DNA of 64,000 bases. Origin: CAWDMC01 sp963803295 (GTDB lineage: Bacteria > Acidobacteriota > Terriglobia > UBA7540). Below, piece after piece: positions 6,239 to 15,168 of the stretch (the stretch's first letter is position 1; every line of letters begins with the position of its first letter). The stretch covers positions 124,001-188,000 of the forward strand of contig CAWDMC010000009.1 in NCBI GenBank assembly GCA_963803295.1, written 5' to 3'. The notes beneath the pieces were generated by a model. It saw only the letters and a program-made list of their open reading frames with translations. It searched no databases and was not told the origin of the DNA. The translations under genes were made by a program, and so were the position numbers.

Positions 6239-8755
6239 TCACGACGCGAGTTCCCCCAAAGCTTCTTGGATTCTGGTGGCCAGATCGCCTGAACCGAGCG
6301 CCAGCGGAAAGCGCAGAATGCCATCCGGCCGGAAGTTGGCGCCACGATGCCGCTTGAGAAATTGCTTGAGCTTGTCGCCCTCAATCGGGGCTTGGGCGTG
6401 GAAGTGCACCCCGACCTCACCATCCTTAAGCTCGATCGATTGCACCAGCAGGCGCTCCGCCGACGATTTGAGCAAGGCATAACTAAAGAGATTGGCCACG
6501 GCGCCCGGCAGAGGTCCGTAGCGATCGATGAGTTCGGCCTCAAGGTCGGTGCGCCCTTCAAGGCTCGAGAGGCTCGAGATCCGTTTGTACATCCGCAGGC
6601 GCTGACGCTCGTCGCCAATATAGTCGTTGGGAATCTTGATATCCAGGCCTAGATTGAGAGTAGTGCGGACCTCCATTTTGGGCGCCGCGCCCTTGAGTTC
6701 CTCCACCGTCTCCTCGAGCATCTTCAGGTAGAGATCAAGCCCGACCGAGTTCAGGTGACCGTGCTGCTCGGCGCCCAGGAGATTCCCCGCGCCGCGCAAT
6801 TCCAGATCGAGCGCGGCCAGGCGGAATCCCGCTCCCAGGTCAGAGAACTCCTTCAAGGCGGCCAGCCGCCGCTTGGCAATGGGCGTGAGCGTATCCTCAC
6901 TCGGCACCAGCAGGTAGGCGTAGGCGCGCTTACTCGATCGGCCCACTCGCCCGCGCAACTGATAGAGGTCGGCGAGGCCGAAGCGCTCGGCATGGTTCAC
7001 GATCAGGGTGTTGGCACGGGGAATATCGAGGCCATTCTCGATGAGGACGGTCGAAACCAACACGTCATACTCGCCCTCCACGAACTTGAGCATGACGCGC
7101 TCGAGTTCCTTGTCGTCCATCTGTCCATGAGCGACGCCGATGCGCGCCGCGGACACGAGCTTTTGCACCTGCGCCGCCATTTGCCAGATCGACTCCACGC
7201 GGTTGTGCACGAAATAGACCTGGCCGTGCCGCTCCAGTTCCTGAATGATGGCGGCTTGCGCCAGACCGCTTGAGAATGGCGCCACCACTGTTTGGATGGC
7301 CAGCCGCCCGCGTGGCGGCGTCTCGATCACCGAGAGGTCACGCAGCCCGCCCAGCGACATGTTCAGTGTGCGCGGAATGGGCGTGGCCGACATAGTCAGG
7401 ACGTCAACGTTCGAGCGAAACTTTTTGAGCTTTTCCTTAGCGCCAACCCCAAAGCGCTGCTCCTCGTCGACGATCAGCAGTCCCAGGTTGCGGAAGGCTA
7501 CGTCTTTCGAGAGCAGGCGATGGGTGCCGATCAGAATGTCGATCTCGCCCGATTCGGTTGCGGCCAGCACTTTCTTGATCTCGGCTGAGGAGCGGAAACG
7601 GCTCACAACATCGATGCGCAAAGGAAAGCCGGACATGCGGCGGGTAAAGGTGTTGTAGTGCTGAAAAGCCAGGACCGTGGTGGGGGCGAGCACCGCCACC
7701 TGCTTGCCATCGATCGCCACCTTAAAGGCGGCGCGCATGGCTACTTCCGTCTTACCGTAACCGACGTCGCCGCAAAGCAGGCGATCCATTGGCTGGGGAC
7801 TTTCAAGATCGCGTTTGATGTCTTTGAGGGCGGATAACTGATCGGGTGTTTCTTCAAACTCGAAAGCCTCTTCGAACTCATGCTGCCAGGGCGTATCCGG
7901 ACTGTAAGCTACTCCGCCGTGCATCTTGCGCTCGGCATAGAGGCGAAGCAGTTCCTGAGCCATGTCCCGCAGAGCACGCTTCACCCGCGACTTGGTTCGC
8001 GCCCAAGTCACGCCACCCAGGCGATCAAGCACCGGTTTGGCGCCTTCGCTCGACCGGTACTTCTCCACCAGGTCCAGGCGCTCCAGGGGGACATAGAGCT
8101 TCGCCTCATCCTGGTAGGTGAGCAGCATAAAGTCGCGTTGCGCGCCTTCGACGCCCAGCTGGCGCAGCCCCTGGTAAATGGCCACGCCGTGGTCCACATG
8201 CACGACGTAGTCGCCAACCTTGAGATCGCTCAGGTCGGAAATAAAGCTTGATACGGATGAACGCTCGCGACGGCCTGGCGCTCCCCAATCGAAGCTGCCG
8301 AAGAGGTCGTTGTCACTCACCAGCAGCAGTGTCTGTTCGGGGAAGCCGACGCCTTCCTGCATGCGGCCGCGCACGACCAACACGGGCTTGGCGGCATCGG
8401 GTGGCGCGGGCAGGGCGTCGGCAGCGGTCTCGCTTTCAAAGCCGACTTCATACTCGTGCAGGATCTCCCTCAGGCGCTCCGCCTTGCCCGTGGTCGGTAC
8501 GACTATGACCACCTGCTCGCCAAGGGCGAGACGCTCTCGCAGCGTTTCGATCATGGCTTTGGCGGCGCCATGAAACTTCGGGGACGGCTCGGTTCGAAGC
8601 AGAAGTTCGTCCCTTGTCCCTGGCCCCTGGTCCTTAGTCACTTGCATGTCGGGAACGATTGCGGCCGTGGCCGAATCTGAAATTGGCCCCGCGAGTGGAC
8701 TCCGTCTCCGCTGCATTCGGTACTTTCGGATCGCTGTTCGGTGAACTGCCGGCAA
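6239..8755 (-). CDS. mfd: Transcription-repair coupling factor Mfd, C-terminal part (frameshifted)
   Basis: This carries the RNA-polymerase-interacting and motor modules of Mfd. After a variable linker, the family block EPSPKFHG opens domain 3. The RNAP-interaction domain follows (DLKVGDYVVHVDHGVAIYQG). Then come the RecG-like translocase motifs: Walker A GDVGYGKTEVA, DEEQRFG, TMSATPIPRTLN, and the TRG-type segment around RGRVGRSSKRAYAYLL. The TRCF domain closes the protein (IPNDYIGDERQRLRMYKRI). Mfd uses ATP to push stalled RNA polymerase off lesions and recruit UvrA. The N-terminal UvrB-like half is encoded in another frame at 8634-10112, and the two frames overlap at 8634-8755, so a single frameshift separates them. 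Residues upstream of about 8650 in this frame are probably not real protein. Confidence 0.9.
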   Translation of the reverse strand: MPAVHRTAIRKYRMQRRRSPLAGPISDSATAAIVPDMQVTKDQGPGTRDELLLRTEPSPKFHGAAKAMIETLRERLALGEQVVIVVPTTGKAERLREILHEYEVGFESETAADALPAPPDAAKPVLVVRGRMQEGVGFPEQTLLLVSDNDLFGSFDWGAPGRRERSSVSSFISDLSDLKVGDYVVHVDHGVAIYQGLRQLGVEGAQRDFMLLTYQDEAKLYVPLERLDLVEKYRSSEGAKPVLDRLGGVTWARTKSRVKRALRDMAQELLRLYAERKMHGGVAYSPDTPWQHEFEEAFEFEETPDQLSALKDIKRDLESPQPMDRLLCGDVGYGKTEVAMRAAFKVAIDGKQVAVLAPTTVLAFQHYNTFTRRMSGFPLRIDVVSRFRSSAEIKKVLAATESGEIDILIGTHRLLSKDVAFRNLGLLIVDEEQRFGVGAKEKLKKFRSNVDVLTMSATPIPRTLNMSLGGLRDLSVIETPPRGRLAIQTVVAPFSSGLAQAAIIQELERHGQVYFVHNRVESIWQMAAQVQKLVSAARIGVAHGQMDDKELERVMLKFVEGEYDVLVSTVLIENGLDIPRANTLIVNHAERFGLADLYQLRGRVGRSSKRAYAYLLVPSEDTLTPIAKRRLAALKEFSDLGAGFRLAALDLELRGAGNLLGAEQHGHLNSVGLDLYLKMLEETVEELKGAAPKMEVRTTLNLGLDIKIPNDYIGDERQRLRMYKRISSLSSLEGRTDLEAELIDRYGPLPGAVANLFSYALLKSSAERLLVQSIELKDGEVGVHFHAQAPIEGDKLKQFLKRHRGANFRPDGILRFPLALGSGDLATRIQEALGELAS

Positions 8756-10112
8756 GGGACAAAGGACCGGTGACGAAGGACGACTCTTCTGGCATGGAGA
8801 AGGGCAGTTCCTTCAGAGAGACTTCTGACGCCGGCTCGAGCGACCGCCAGAACTCGTCTTCAGTGAGAAAGACTTCCTCGGGAAGCGGGGGGGCGGGCGT
8901 AGCGTCGCGAACCTCCTCATAGGCGGATTTCCATCCTTCGACAGTCAAGCGGAGCTGCCGAGTCCGTTGAGGCTTTTCATCCCAGATCACGAGTGGTGGC
9001 AGCATGGCATTGGGGTCGCGGCCATTCCGCGGCTGGGCTAGGGATGCGGTGAGCAGCGATAGCAGAGTGTTCGGATGCGGCTCGACGCCGGGAACGAAGA
9101 ACTCCCATCCCGGGAAGGGAACAGAAAGGCCGGTCAGGGAATCGGTACCACTGGAAGGGTTGGCAGGGTCAGCTTGAGATGCGGTTTCCAAATACTCCGA
9201 GGCCGGCAACGCCGGTGAGGATACCGGCCCTAAAGGTGGACTCGTTGTTGGCTGTTTGGTGTGCCGTCGTTCGGCTTCGCGGCGCGCGAGATGCCCGGCA
9301 AGCCTGGAGAAGAATTGGGGAGAGCGAGTGGTTGCGGCGAGAGGAAGCAATAGGACTAACGCTGTGGACTTGCGGGAACGCTGGGTGGCAGAGTCAAACT
9401 CGCGCAGCGATTCGACGCTATCCCCAAAGAACTCGATGCGGACCGGGTTCGCGGCTTCGGGAGGGAATACGTCCACGATTCCGCCGCGTACCGAGTATTG
9501 TCCGGCGTTCGAAACCGGTTCCGCGCTTTCATAACCGACGGAGACGAGGTGTTCGATGAGGTCATCGAGATTGAGCTCGTCGTTAAGCTTGATCTCCAAG
9601 GCGAGCGAGGCGTAAAAAGAACGGTCCCGAAAGCGCCCGAGCGCGGCCGGCAAAGGCGCGAAGAGCGCCCGCGTCCTCCCGTGAGCCAGGTTCCAGAGGG
9701 CGACGGCGCGTTCTTCCAGGATTTCGGCATGCGGCGAGCGTCCCTCGTAGGGCGAGCAATCGAAGCCGGGAAGGACGCCGAGCGAATCGCGTGGCTCGGG
9801 CGAGGGTAAATCCTTCGCACCGGGGCGGGGTATGATCCAGTTGAGGAAGGTGCCTGTGGTTTCTGCGAGACGCGCAGCGGCCTCATTGTCGCCGGTAATC
9901 ACCAGGAGCGGCCGGTCGAGGGAGTGCGTGTCGAGTTCGCGGATTACGCCGGCCACAACCAGGGCTTTGGCCGAAGCAGTAAGCCCCGCGAGGGTGATCG
10001 TCTGCTGGCGGTGAGATCGAGATGGAGGCGACGGCTCAAGGGCAGCACCAAGGAACGCACGCACGGCAAAATGACTGAAAATGGGCTCAAGCAAGTGCTC
10101 GATGGCTGGCAT
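8634..10112 (-). CDS. mfd: Transcription-repair coupling factor Mfd, N-terminal part (frameshifted)
   Basis: The UvrB-homology half of Mfd. The start MPAIEHLLEPIFSHFAV is followed by a degenerate UvrB-like domain 1 (LLVITGDNEAAARLAE), and the UvrA-interacting region includes SVRGGIVDVFPPEAANPVRIEFFGD near residues 210-235. From about residue 270 on, long Pro/Ser-rich segments appear that are not typical of Mfd (SPPLGPVSSPALPASE). The first coincides with a dispersed genomic repeat at 9209-9235. This frame stops at 8634 in a variable linker, and the RNAP-binding and motor half continues in another frame. Both halves together are about 1,290 residues, longer than the usual 1,100-1,180, which fits the linker insertions. 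The gene lies 17 bases downstream of rfaE2 on the same strand and may be co-transcribed with it. Confidence 0.85.
   Translation of the reverse strand: MPAIEHLLEPIFSHFAVRAFLGAALEPSPPSRSHRQQTITLAGLTASAKALVVAGVIRELDTHSLDRPLLVITGDNEAAARLAETTGTFLNWIIPRPGAKDLPSPEPRDSLGVLPGFDCSPYEGRSPHAEILEERAVALWNLAHGRTRALFAPLPAALGRFRDRSFYASLALEIKLNDELNLDDLIEHLVSVGYESAEPVSNAGQYSVRGGIVDVFPPEAANPVRIEFFGDSVESLREFDSATQRSRKSTALVLLLPLAATTRSPQFFSRLAGHLARREAERRHTKQPTTSPPLGPVSSPALPASEYLETASQADPANPSSGTDSLTGLSVPFPGWEFFVPGVEPHPNTLLSLLTASLAQPRNGRDPNAMLPPLVIWDEKPQRTRQLRLTVEGWKSAYEEVRDATPAPPLPEEVFLTEDEFWRSLEPASEVSLKELPFSMPEESSFVTGPLSLAGSSPNSDPKVPNAAETESTRGANFRFGHGRNRSRHASD
9209..9235 (-). repeat. Dispersed palindromic repeat inserted in-frame within mfd
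   Basis: By direct comparison, these 27 bases match the intergenic repeat unit ending at 6220 at about 23 positions (shared core acgccggtgagga, then ccggc and cta). Within mfd the copy is translated in frame as part of PLGPVSSPALPA, in a stretch with no counterpart in typical Mfd. The repeat has thus become coding sequence. Confidence 0.55.
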
Positions 10113-10129
10113 TGTTTAACGGCAGGCCG

Positions 10130-10615
10130 TCAGGAGCGCGCGATCTTTTGCGCCGCCTCGACAATCGAGGTCGTCGAGTGGCCCTGCACAACCGGGATCA
10201 GGACGACAGTACCGCCGGCCGCTTCTACCTCCTCGCGTCCGACGATCTCGTTCGGTCCCCAGGTTGCGCCTTTGACCAGCACTTGTGGCGCCATCCGCGC
10301 GATGAGCCGCCTCGGGGTGAGCTCGTCAAAAATCGTCACGTAATCGACACACTCGAGAGCGGCCATGATTTCGGCGCGCTCGTGTTCGGGACAGACTGGA
10401 CGATTTTCGCCCTTGATGGCGCGGATGCTCGCGTCGCTATTGATGGCGACCATCAGCAGATCGCCGAGTTCGCGCGCCTCCGCCAGATAGTGCGTGTGGC
10501 CAGGATGCAACAGGTCGAAGCAGCCGTTCGTGAATACAACTCGTTTGCCCTGACGCTTGAGCTTATCGACGATCTCGATAGCACGGTCGAGCGGAATAAT
10601 CTTCTCAATTCCCAT
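10130..10615 (-). CDS. rfaE2: D-glycero-beta-D-manno-heptose 1-phosphate adenylyltransferase
   Basis: A 161-residue nucleotidyltransferase matching the C-terminal domain of HldE/RfaE as a stand-alone protein. Visible motifs are VVFTNGCFDLLHPGHTHYL with the HxGH signature near residues 27-45, the strictly typical VAINSDASIRAIKG, RAEIMAALECVDYV, and LVKGATWGPNEIVG near the C-terminal part. It makes ADP-heptose from heptose 1-phosphate for the LPS inner core. The separate kinase domain (RfaE1) is not in the window, although two PfkB-family kinases are; neither is an obvious RfaE1. Together with lpxD and the Lpt permease it supports an LPS-containing outer membrane. mfd follows directly downstream. 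Confidence 0.88.
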   Translation of the reverse strand: MGIEKIIPLDRAIEIVDKLKRQGKRVVFTNGCFDLLHPGHTHYLAEARELGDLLMVAINSDASIRAIKGENRPVCPEHERAEIMAALECVDYVTIFDELTPRRLIARMAPQVLVKGATWGPNEIVGREEVEAAGGTVVLIPVVQGHSTTSIVEAAQKIARS

Positions 10616-10689
10616 ACTTCGAGGCCGAATGGTGTCTCAAGTGGAATTGTAGCATGGCCAGTGCGGGCTGAAGCGATGCGTCTGGCTGT

Positions 10690-10775
10690 GAGGACCTTCA
10701 GGTCCGACAGTGGAGCACCGTAAGGTGCTCCCCCATGGGCTGGAAGCGCGTGCCACATCGAGGTGGCATGGCCAT
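10690..10775. repeat. Cluster of small hairpins upstream of rfaE2
   Basis: Several short inverted repeats lie in series: GGACC-ttca-GGTCC (10692-10705), GGAGCACC-gtaa-GGTGCTCC (10712-10731), TGCCAC paired with GTGGCA (10751-10768), and GGCC-atctt-GGCC just after. There is no coding signal. This looks like a composite of dispersed palindromic units. It lies between the IS1380-type relic and rfaE2. Confidence 0.55.
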
Positions 10776-10889
10776 CTTGGCCGTGTCGTGCAGAAATGTA
10801 CAAAACTCCAGACCCTCTCCCCACACGGGTGAGGGCTACCTCCGTCATGTTTTCCTCCTGCCCTCTGCGGGGGAAATCGGCCTCCTTAG

Positions 10890-11270
10890 ACCTAATTTCG
10901 TCGATCGCCTCTTTCCAAAAGGTAATCTTCTTGTGGCGGTCCTTCATGCCCGTCCCCAGCTCCAGCCGGTTCAACGTGCTCTTCCCGGCCAGCGGCCGCT
11001 CCACTTCTTTCCGCCCCACCAGCACCCCCATCAGGGCATCTTGCCGCAACTGCTCGTGGTCGTTCAGGTCTTCGTAGCCCAGCCCCCAGCCCGTAGATCC
11101 TTTGCGCAAGCATCTCCTCCACCGAGTGCTCCGTCCGCGCCGCCTCCCGCCCGTCCAGAAAACACTCCGCCAGGCGCGGTAAAAGATTCAGGCGCTGGTC
11201 GGTCTCACGTAGCAACAACGCCCCTCCGTCCGAACTGATCGTGCCCCCATCGAATCGTGCCACCACTTTC
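10890..11270 (-). pseudogene. IS1380-family transposase, 5' fragment with frameshift
   Basis: The minus-strand translation starting near 11266 reads RFDGGTISSDGGALLLRETD, then EHSVEEMLAQRIYGL, the hallmark N-terminus of IS1380-family (DDE group 1) transposases. Near 11105 the match jumps to another frame and continues GLGYEDLNDHEQLRQDALM, LAGKSTLNRLELGT and ITFWKEAIDEIR. It then stops being recognisable near 10890. Only about 125 of 400 or more residues remain, with no catalytic DDE triad and no identifiable terminal inverted repeats. This is a dead relic of an insertion sequence beside the hairpin cluster. Confidence 0.75.
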
Positions 11271-11481
11271 CGCGAAGTGACCCCTATGACCCCTAATGAC
11301 CCCTACCGTTTTCTTGACCCATAGCTCGCTCCAGTCTACACTCTCTACGGGCGCTACGTGGCTGGGCTCTGCAGAATGGCCGAATTGGCGAGATGAATCG
11401 GACCTGGAACCCGGCGGTCCCAGGTCCGAGATTCGATTTTCCAACACTCAGTACATTCCCGGTTGAGGTCAAAACCACTCT

Positions 11482-12387
11482 ATGTCTCTGCTTGTTGTAG
11501 GTTCAGTAGCGTTTGATTCTCTGAAGACGCCATATGGCGCCACGGAGCACATTTTGGGAGGCGCCGCGACCTACTTTTCCGTGACTGCCAGTTACTTCAC
11601 GCCCGTGCGGGTGGTGGCGGTGGTGGGCGATGATTTCACGAGCGAATACGTGCGCGTGTTTACCGATCGCGGCATCGATATTGAGGGTCTGGAGCGGGCC
11701 CCGGGTAAGACCTTCTTTTGGAAGGGCGAGTACGTTGGCGATATGAACCAGGCCCGGACACTCGATACGCAACTCAATGTGTTCGAGACCTTTGCTCCCA
11801 AACTGCCCGGTTCCTATCTCGGAAGCGAGTATCTGTTTCTGGGCAACATCGATCCGCCCCTGCAGCTTCACGTCCGCCAGCAATTGCCCGAAACGAGGCT
11901 GGTGGCCTGTGACACCATGAATTTCTGGATCAAGGGCAAGCCGGAAGAGCTGAAGAAGACGATCGCGGCCGTCGACGTGCTAGTCATCAACGAAATCGAG
12001 GCCCGCATGCTCTCCGGCATTGAGAACCTCAAGCGTGCCGCTGCGGCCGTGCGCGCCCTGGGGCCACGCATTGTGGTGGTGAAGCGCGGGGAATACGGAG
12101 CCTGCCTTTTTCAAGACAGTTCGATCTTCTTTGCTCCCGGCTATCCGCTCGAACAGGTGCACGACCCCACCGGCGCTGGCGACACTTTTGCCGGCGGGTT
12201 TATGGGGCAACTGGCCAGCACAGGCGATCTCTCCGAGGCTGGTCTGCGCCGCGCCTTGATTTATGGTTCGGTTATGGCAAGCTTCGCGGTGGAAGAATTC
12301 GGGCTCGGACGCTTGCTTCGCCTGACCCGAGAGGAAATCGACGCCCGCTTCCGGGAATTCAAGGCGATGACCCATTTTGATGTATGA
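11482..12387 (+). CDS. PfkB-family sugar/nucleoside kinase
   Basis: A 301-residue ribokinase-superfamily protein. The N-terminal GSVAFDS and LGGAATYFSVTASYF segments make the substrate lid and Gly-Gly hinge. The ATP-binding/anion-hole signature DPTGAGDTFAGGFMGQL near residues 230-246 contains the catalytic Asp. Other conserved pieces are VINEIEARML and VVKRGEYGACLF. Substrate cannot be assigned: sugars, nucleosides and fructose 6-phosphate are all used by relatives. It ends 8 bases inside the start of the downstream glycosyltransferase-like gene, so the two are translationally coupled. It opens a run of co-directional genes reaching to about 19.5 kb. It lies just downstream of the IS1380-type relic, which runs the opposite way. 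Confidence 0.85.
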   Translation: MSLLVVGSVAFDSLKTPYGATEHILGGAATYFSVTASYFTPVRVVAVVGDDFTSEYVRVFTDRGIDIEGLERAPGKTFFWKGEYVGDMNQARTLDTQLNVFETFAPKLPGSYLGSEYLFLGNIDPPLQLHVRQQLPETRLVACDTMNFWIKGKPEELKKTIAAVDVLVINEIEARMLSGIENLKRAAAAVRALGPRIVVVKRGEYGACLFQDSSIFFAPGYPLEQVHDPTGAGDTFAGGFMGQLASTGDLSEAGLRRALIYGSVMASFAVEEFGLGRLLRLTREEIDARFREFKAMTHFDV

Positions 12388-14050
12388 GCTGGTGCCCGGG
12401 GCAAGCAAAATTGCGAGAGAGGCAGATGAGCCGGCACCAAGTGGAGTTCCCCCGCTCTCCCCGCAGCGAGTCGCAGAGCTTTGGATCGCGATTGCCGGCG
12501 TACCCTTGGCCTCACTGGCCTACTTCTTCTCCCGTCATCTGACCAACACTTACGGCGACGCCTTGGCTCACATGGAAGGCGCGCGCCGCCTTTGGGATTC
12601 GCTCACCCCAGGCTACGCAGAAATCGGCACCGTCTGGCTTCCCCTCTTTCACATCTTGACTTCGCCCTTGACCGCCAGCGACTACTTCTGGCGGACGGGC
12701 CTTGCAGGCAGCCTTGTCTCCACCGTCTCATTCGCGCTTACCTGCTGGTTGCTGTTCCGCCTGGCGCTCGAGATAAATCGCAGTCTGGCGGCGGGTCTCG
12801 TCGCCCTTGCCACCTGCCTCTTCTGCCCCAACATGCTGTATCTTGCCAGTACGCCGCTTACCGAGCCGCTCGCGCTGCTCTGGTCGGTGGCCACGGTCTA
12901 CGCGCTTTTCCGCTTCCGCGAGAGCGGCCGCCGCGGTGCGCTGGTGGCTGCGGGCTTGTCGGCCTTTTTCGGAACCCTGACGCGCTACGATATCTGGTAT
13001 CTCCTGCCGTTCGCCTTCGTTTACCTGCTGTTCTCGCGCCCTGGCCCCTGGCAAATCCGCCTTCGACAGGCGCTGTTGTTCGGTGCGATGGCAGGATTCG
13101 GACCTCTGCTTTGGATTGCCCACAACACTTACCACTACGGCAATCCGATCGAGTTCTACAACGGTCCCTACTCCGCCATGGCCATTTACGCGCATCAGAT
13201 CGGTACCACCGGGTTCCGCTATCCAACTGACGGCAGCCTGCTACTCTCGGCGCGCTACTATGTGGCCGACCTCGTTCTGGTGATTGGTCTCTGGCCGCTG
13301 GCCCTGGCAATTCTAGGTCTGATCGCGTTCCTGATTGGGCGGAGACGACAAGCGCGACGTTCGGCCGGGCTGCTCCTGCTTGTCCTGCTGCCGTTCTACA
13401 TTCAGGCTATGGCCCACAGCGCTGTGCCGCTCTACGTTCCCACACTCTTTCCCAACACCTATTACAATCTGCGCTATGGTATGGAGATGTTGCCTGGAGT
13501 GGCAATCCTTGTGTCTTATCTCGTGCCGTCCGCCTCTCCGGTGATGAGGGATGTTTCGCGTTCGAACAAGATAGCTTCCACTGTTTCGAGCGCAATTCTG
13601 CTTATCCTTGCCTGCCAGGCTCTGGCGATGGTGGCTCGTGGCCCGCGCGAATTGGGTGTTGCCAAGGAGGGAATCCTCAACAGCCCTTGCCGGTCACAAA
13701 CGGGGCAGGCTATTGTTCGCTTCTTCCATGCCCGCTATGATGGCGAGCCGATCCTTATGGCCGCGGGTAAAAACCCTTGTGTCCTGCCACAACTGGATAT
13801 CCCTATTCGGCAGACAATCAGCGAGAGCAATCGTCCGCAGTGGAGATTGTTGCGGCTGGGCGCGGACCGCCTGGCGGGCTGGATCATTCGCGGCCACGGT
13901 GACACCGTGGACGCCATCATGCGCGCCTATCCGAGCGCCTTCAGCCGCTTTATGTTGACCGAGAAATACCAATTTCCGGACGAGGAACCGGTCGAGATCT
14001 ACCGTCGTACCCTGGCCATAGAACCTGGGATCGCGGGCGCTGTCAGGTGA
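12380..14050 (+). CDS. GT39-like glycosyltransferase, multi-pass membrane protein
   Basis: About 556 residues with roughly ten predicted membrane helices. After a short cytoplasmic N-terminus, the first periplasmic loop holds NTYGDALAHMEGARRL, with the Asp typical of the GT-C fold of dolichyl-phosphate-mannose protein mannosyltransferase-like enzymes. TRYDIWYLLPFAFVYLL and a C-terminal soluble domain (LMAAGKNPCVLPQLDIP) follow. Such proteins move a sugar from a polyprenyl-phosphate donor to lipid, polysaccharide or protein at the membrane. The acceptor is unknown. ATG 12380 overlaps the stop of the kinase gene; a TTG one codon earlier is also possible. It overlaps the following dapF by 4 bases. 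Confidence 0.8.
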   Translation: MYELVPGASKIAREADEPAPSGVPPLSPQRVAELWIAIAGVPLASLAYFFSRHLTNTYGDALAHMEGARRLWDSLTPGYAEIGTVWLPLFHILTSPLTASDYFWRTGLAGSLVSTVSFALTCWLLFRLALEINRSLAAGLVALATCLFCPNMLYLASTPLTEPLALLWSVATVYALFRFRESGRRGALVAAGLSAFFGTLTRYDIWYLLPFAFVYLLFSRPGPWQIRLRQALLFGAMAGFGPLLWIAHNTYHYGNPIEFYNGPYSAMAIYAHQIGTTGFRYPTDGSLLLSARYYVADLVLVIGLWPLALAILGLIAFLIGRRRQARRSAGLLLLVLLPFYIQAMAHSAVPLYVPTLFPNTYYNLRYGMEMLPGVAILVSYLVPSASPVMRDVSRSNKIASTVSSAILLILACQALAMVARGPRELGVAKEGILNSPCRSQTGQAIVRFFHARYDGEPILMAAGKNPCVLPQLDIPIRQTISESNRPQWRLLRLGADRLAGWIIRGHGDTVDAIMRAYPSAFSRFMLTEKYQFPDEEPVEIYRRTLAIEPGIAGAVR

Positions 14051-15168
14051 AAACGATGTCCACAACCCTTGAAATACCTTTCTCGAAACTACACGGCCTT
14101 GGCAATGACTGGATTGTGGTGGATGCCGCCGAATTACGCAAATCCGTGCCGGAACGCCGGTGGGCACATTTTGCGTGCGCCATCCTTGAGCGGCATATGG
14201 GTGTCGGCGCTGACGGGTTGATCCTGGTTCTCAATTCTGGCGCTGAGGCACGCCCGGCTGAAATCCGTTTTTTTAATGCCGATGGCAGTGAGGCGGAAAT
14301 GTCGGGTAACGGGATCCGCTGCGCCGGAGCCTATCTTCTCCACAAGTCTCGTAAGAATGCTCGACCGCGGCGTCGCGCCGTTGGCACCCCGGCCAGCCGG
14401 ACGCTTAGGATTGAAACCGCTGCGGGCCTGAAGACGCTTGAAGTCCTGACAGCAGGCCCCAACGCGTGGGCTTTTCGTGTTGCTATGGGTGCGCCGATTT
14501 TTGAGCCTTCCAGGATCCCCTTCAGTGGAAGTGAGGGCGCGGAGGCGATGGTCAAATTTCCGCTCAAGCTCGAGGGCAAGACCTTTCCTATTACAGTCAG
14601 CTCCATGGGTAATCCGCATTGCACCGTGTTTCTCGAAGATCTCCGGGCGCAGAGTTTCGATGATCTCGACTGGGAGGCTCTCGGCCGGAAGATCGAGCGC
14701 CACCCGATGTTTCCTAACCGGACCAACGTGGAATTTGTCAGAATCATTTCGAGCAGTCAGATTGAGGTGCGCTTCTGGGAGCGCGGCGTGGGTCCGACGC
14801 AATCTTCAGGAACAGGTTCCTGCGGAGCGACAGTGGCCTCAATCCTGAATGGGCTCACTCGGCGTAAGGTGCGGGTCAGGACGCTCGCCGGTTCTCTCGA
14901 TGTCTACTGGGCCAAGGGCGGAGAGGTGCTGCTCACAGGCCCTGCGGCCCTGATTGCTGAAGGCCTATATCGTTCGCGCATCCAATTGGCTGGGGCCGGC
15001 CTGGCAAGAGACGGTAAGAACGAGTCGGCCTTGCCCTGCGGGAAACTCGAGCATGAAGACTCTGATTACTCCGATCTTCAAAATTCTGGCGCACCTCGGC
15101 GGATTTGGGTTGCTGGGGCTGGGCGTGCTGGACTCCTCCTTTATGTTTTTCGTTCCTTTTGGAAATGA
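14047..15168 (+). CDS. dapF: Diaminopimelate epimerase, with unusual C-terminal tail
   Basis: DapF interconverts LL- and meso-diaminopimelate for lysine and peptidoglycan synthesis. Visible blocks are FSKLHGLGNDWIVVD at the N-terminus, MSGNGIRCAGAYL containing the first catalytic Cys (about residue 96), GNPHCTVF, and SSGTGSCGATVASI with the second catalytic Cys (about residue 259). The family end, LTGPAALIAEGLY, is reached near residue 309. The frame then runs about 64 residues further, overlapping the start of the next gene by 116 bases. The tail has no family counterpart and looks like translation of the neighbour's DNA, so a lost stop or a frameshift near 14980-15050 is plausible. The start overlaps the stop of the upstream membrane protein (coupled translation). 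Confidence 0.88.
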   Translation: MKTMSTTLEIPFSKLHGLGNDWIVVDAAELRKSVPERRWAHFACAILERHMGVGADGLILVLNSGAEARPAEIRFFNADGSEAEMSGNGIRCAGAYLLHKSRKNARPRRRAVGTPASRTLRIETAAGLKTLEVLTAGPNAWAFRVAMGAPIFEPSRIPFSGSEGAEAMVKFPLKLEGKTFPITVSSMGNPHCTVFLEDLRAQSFDDLDWEALGRKIERHPMFPNRTNVEFVRIISSSQIEVRFWERGVGPTQSSGTGSCGATVASILNGLTRRKVRVRTLAGSLDVYWAKGGEVLLTGPAALIAEGLYRSRIQLAGAGLARDGKNESALPCGKLEHEDSDYSDLQNSGAPRRIWVAGAGRAGLLLYVFRSFWK

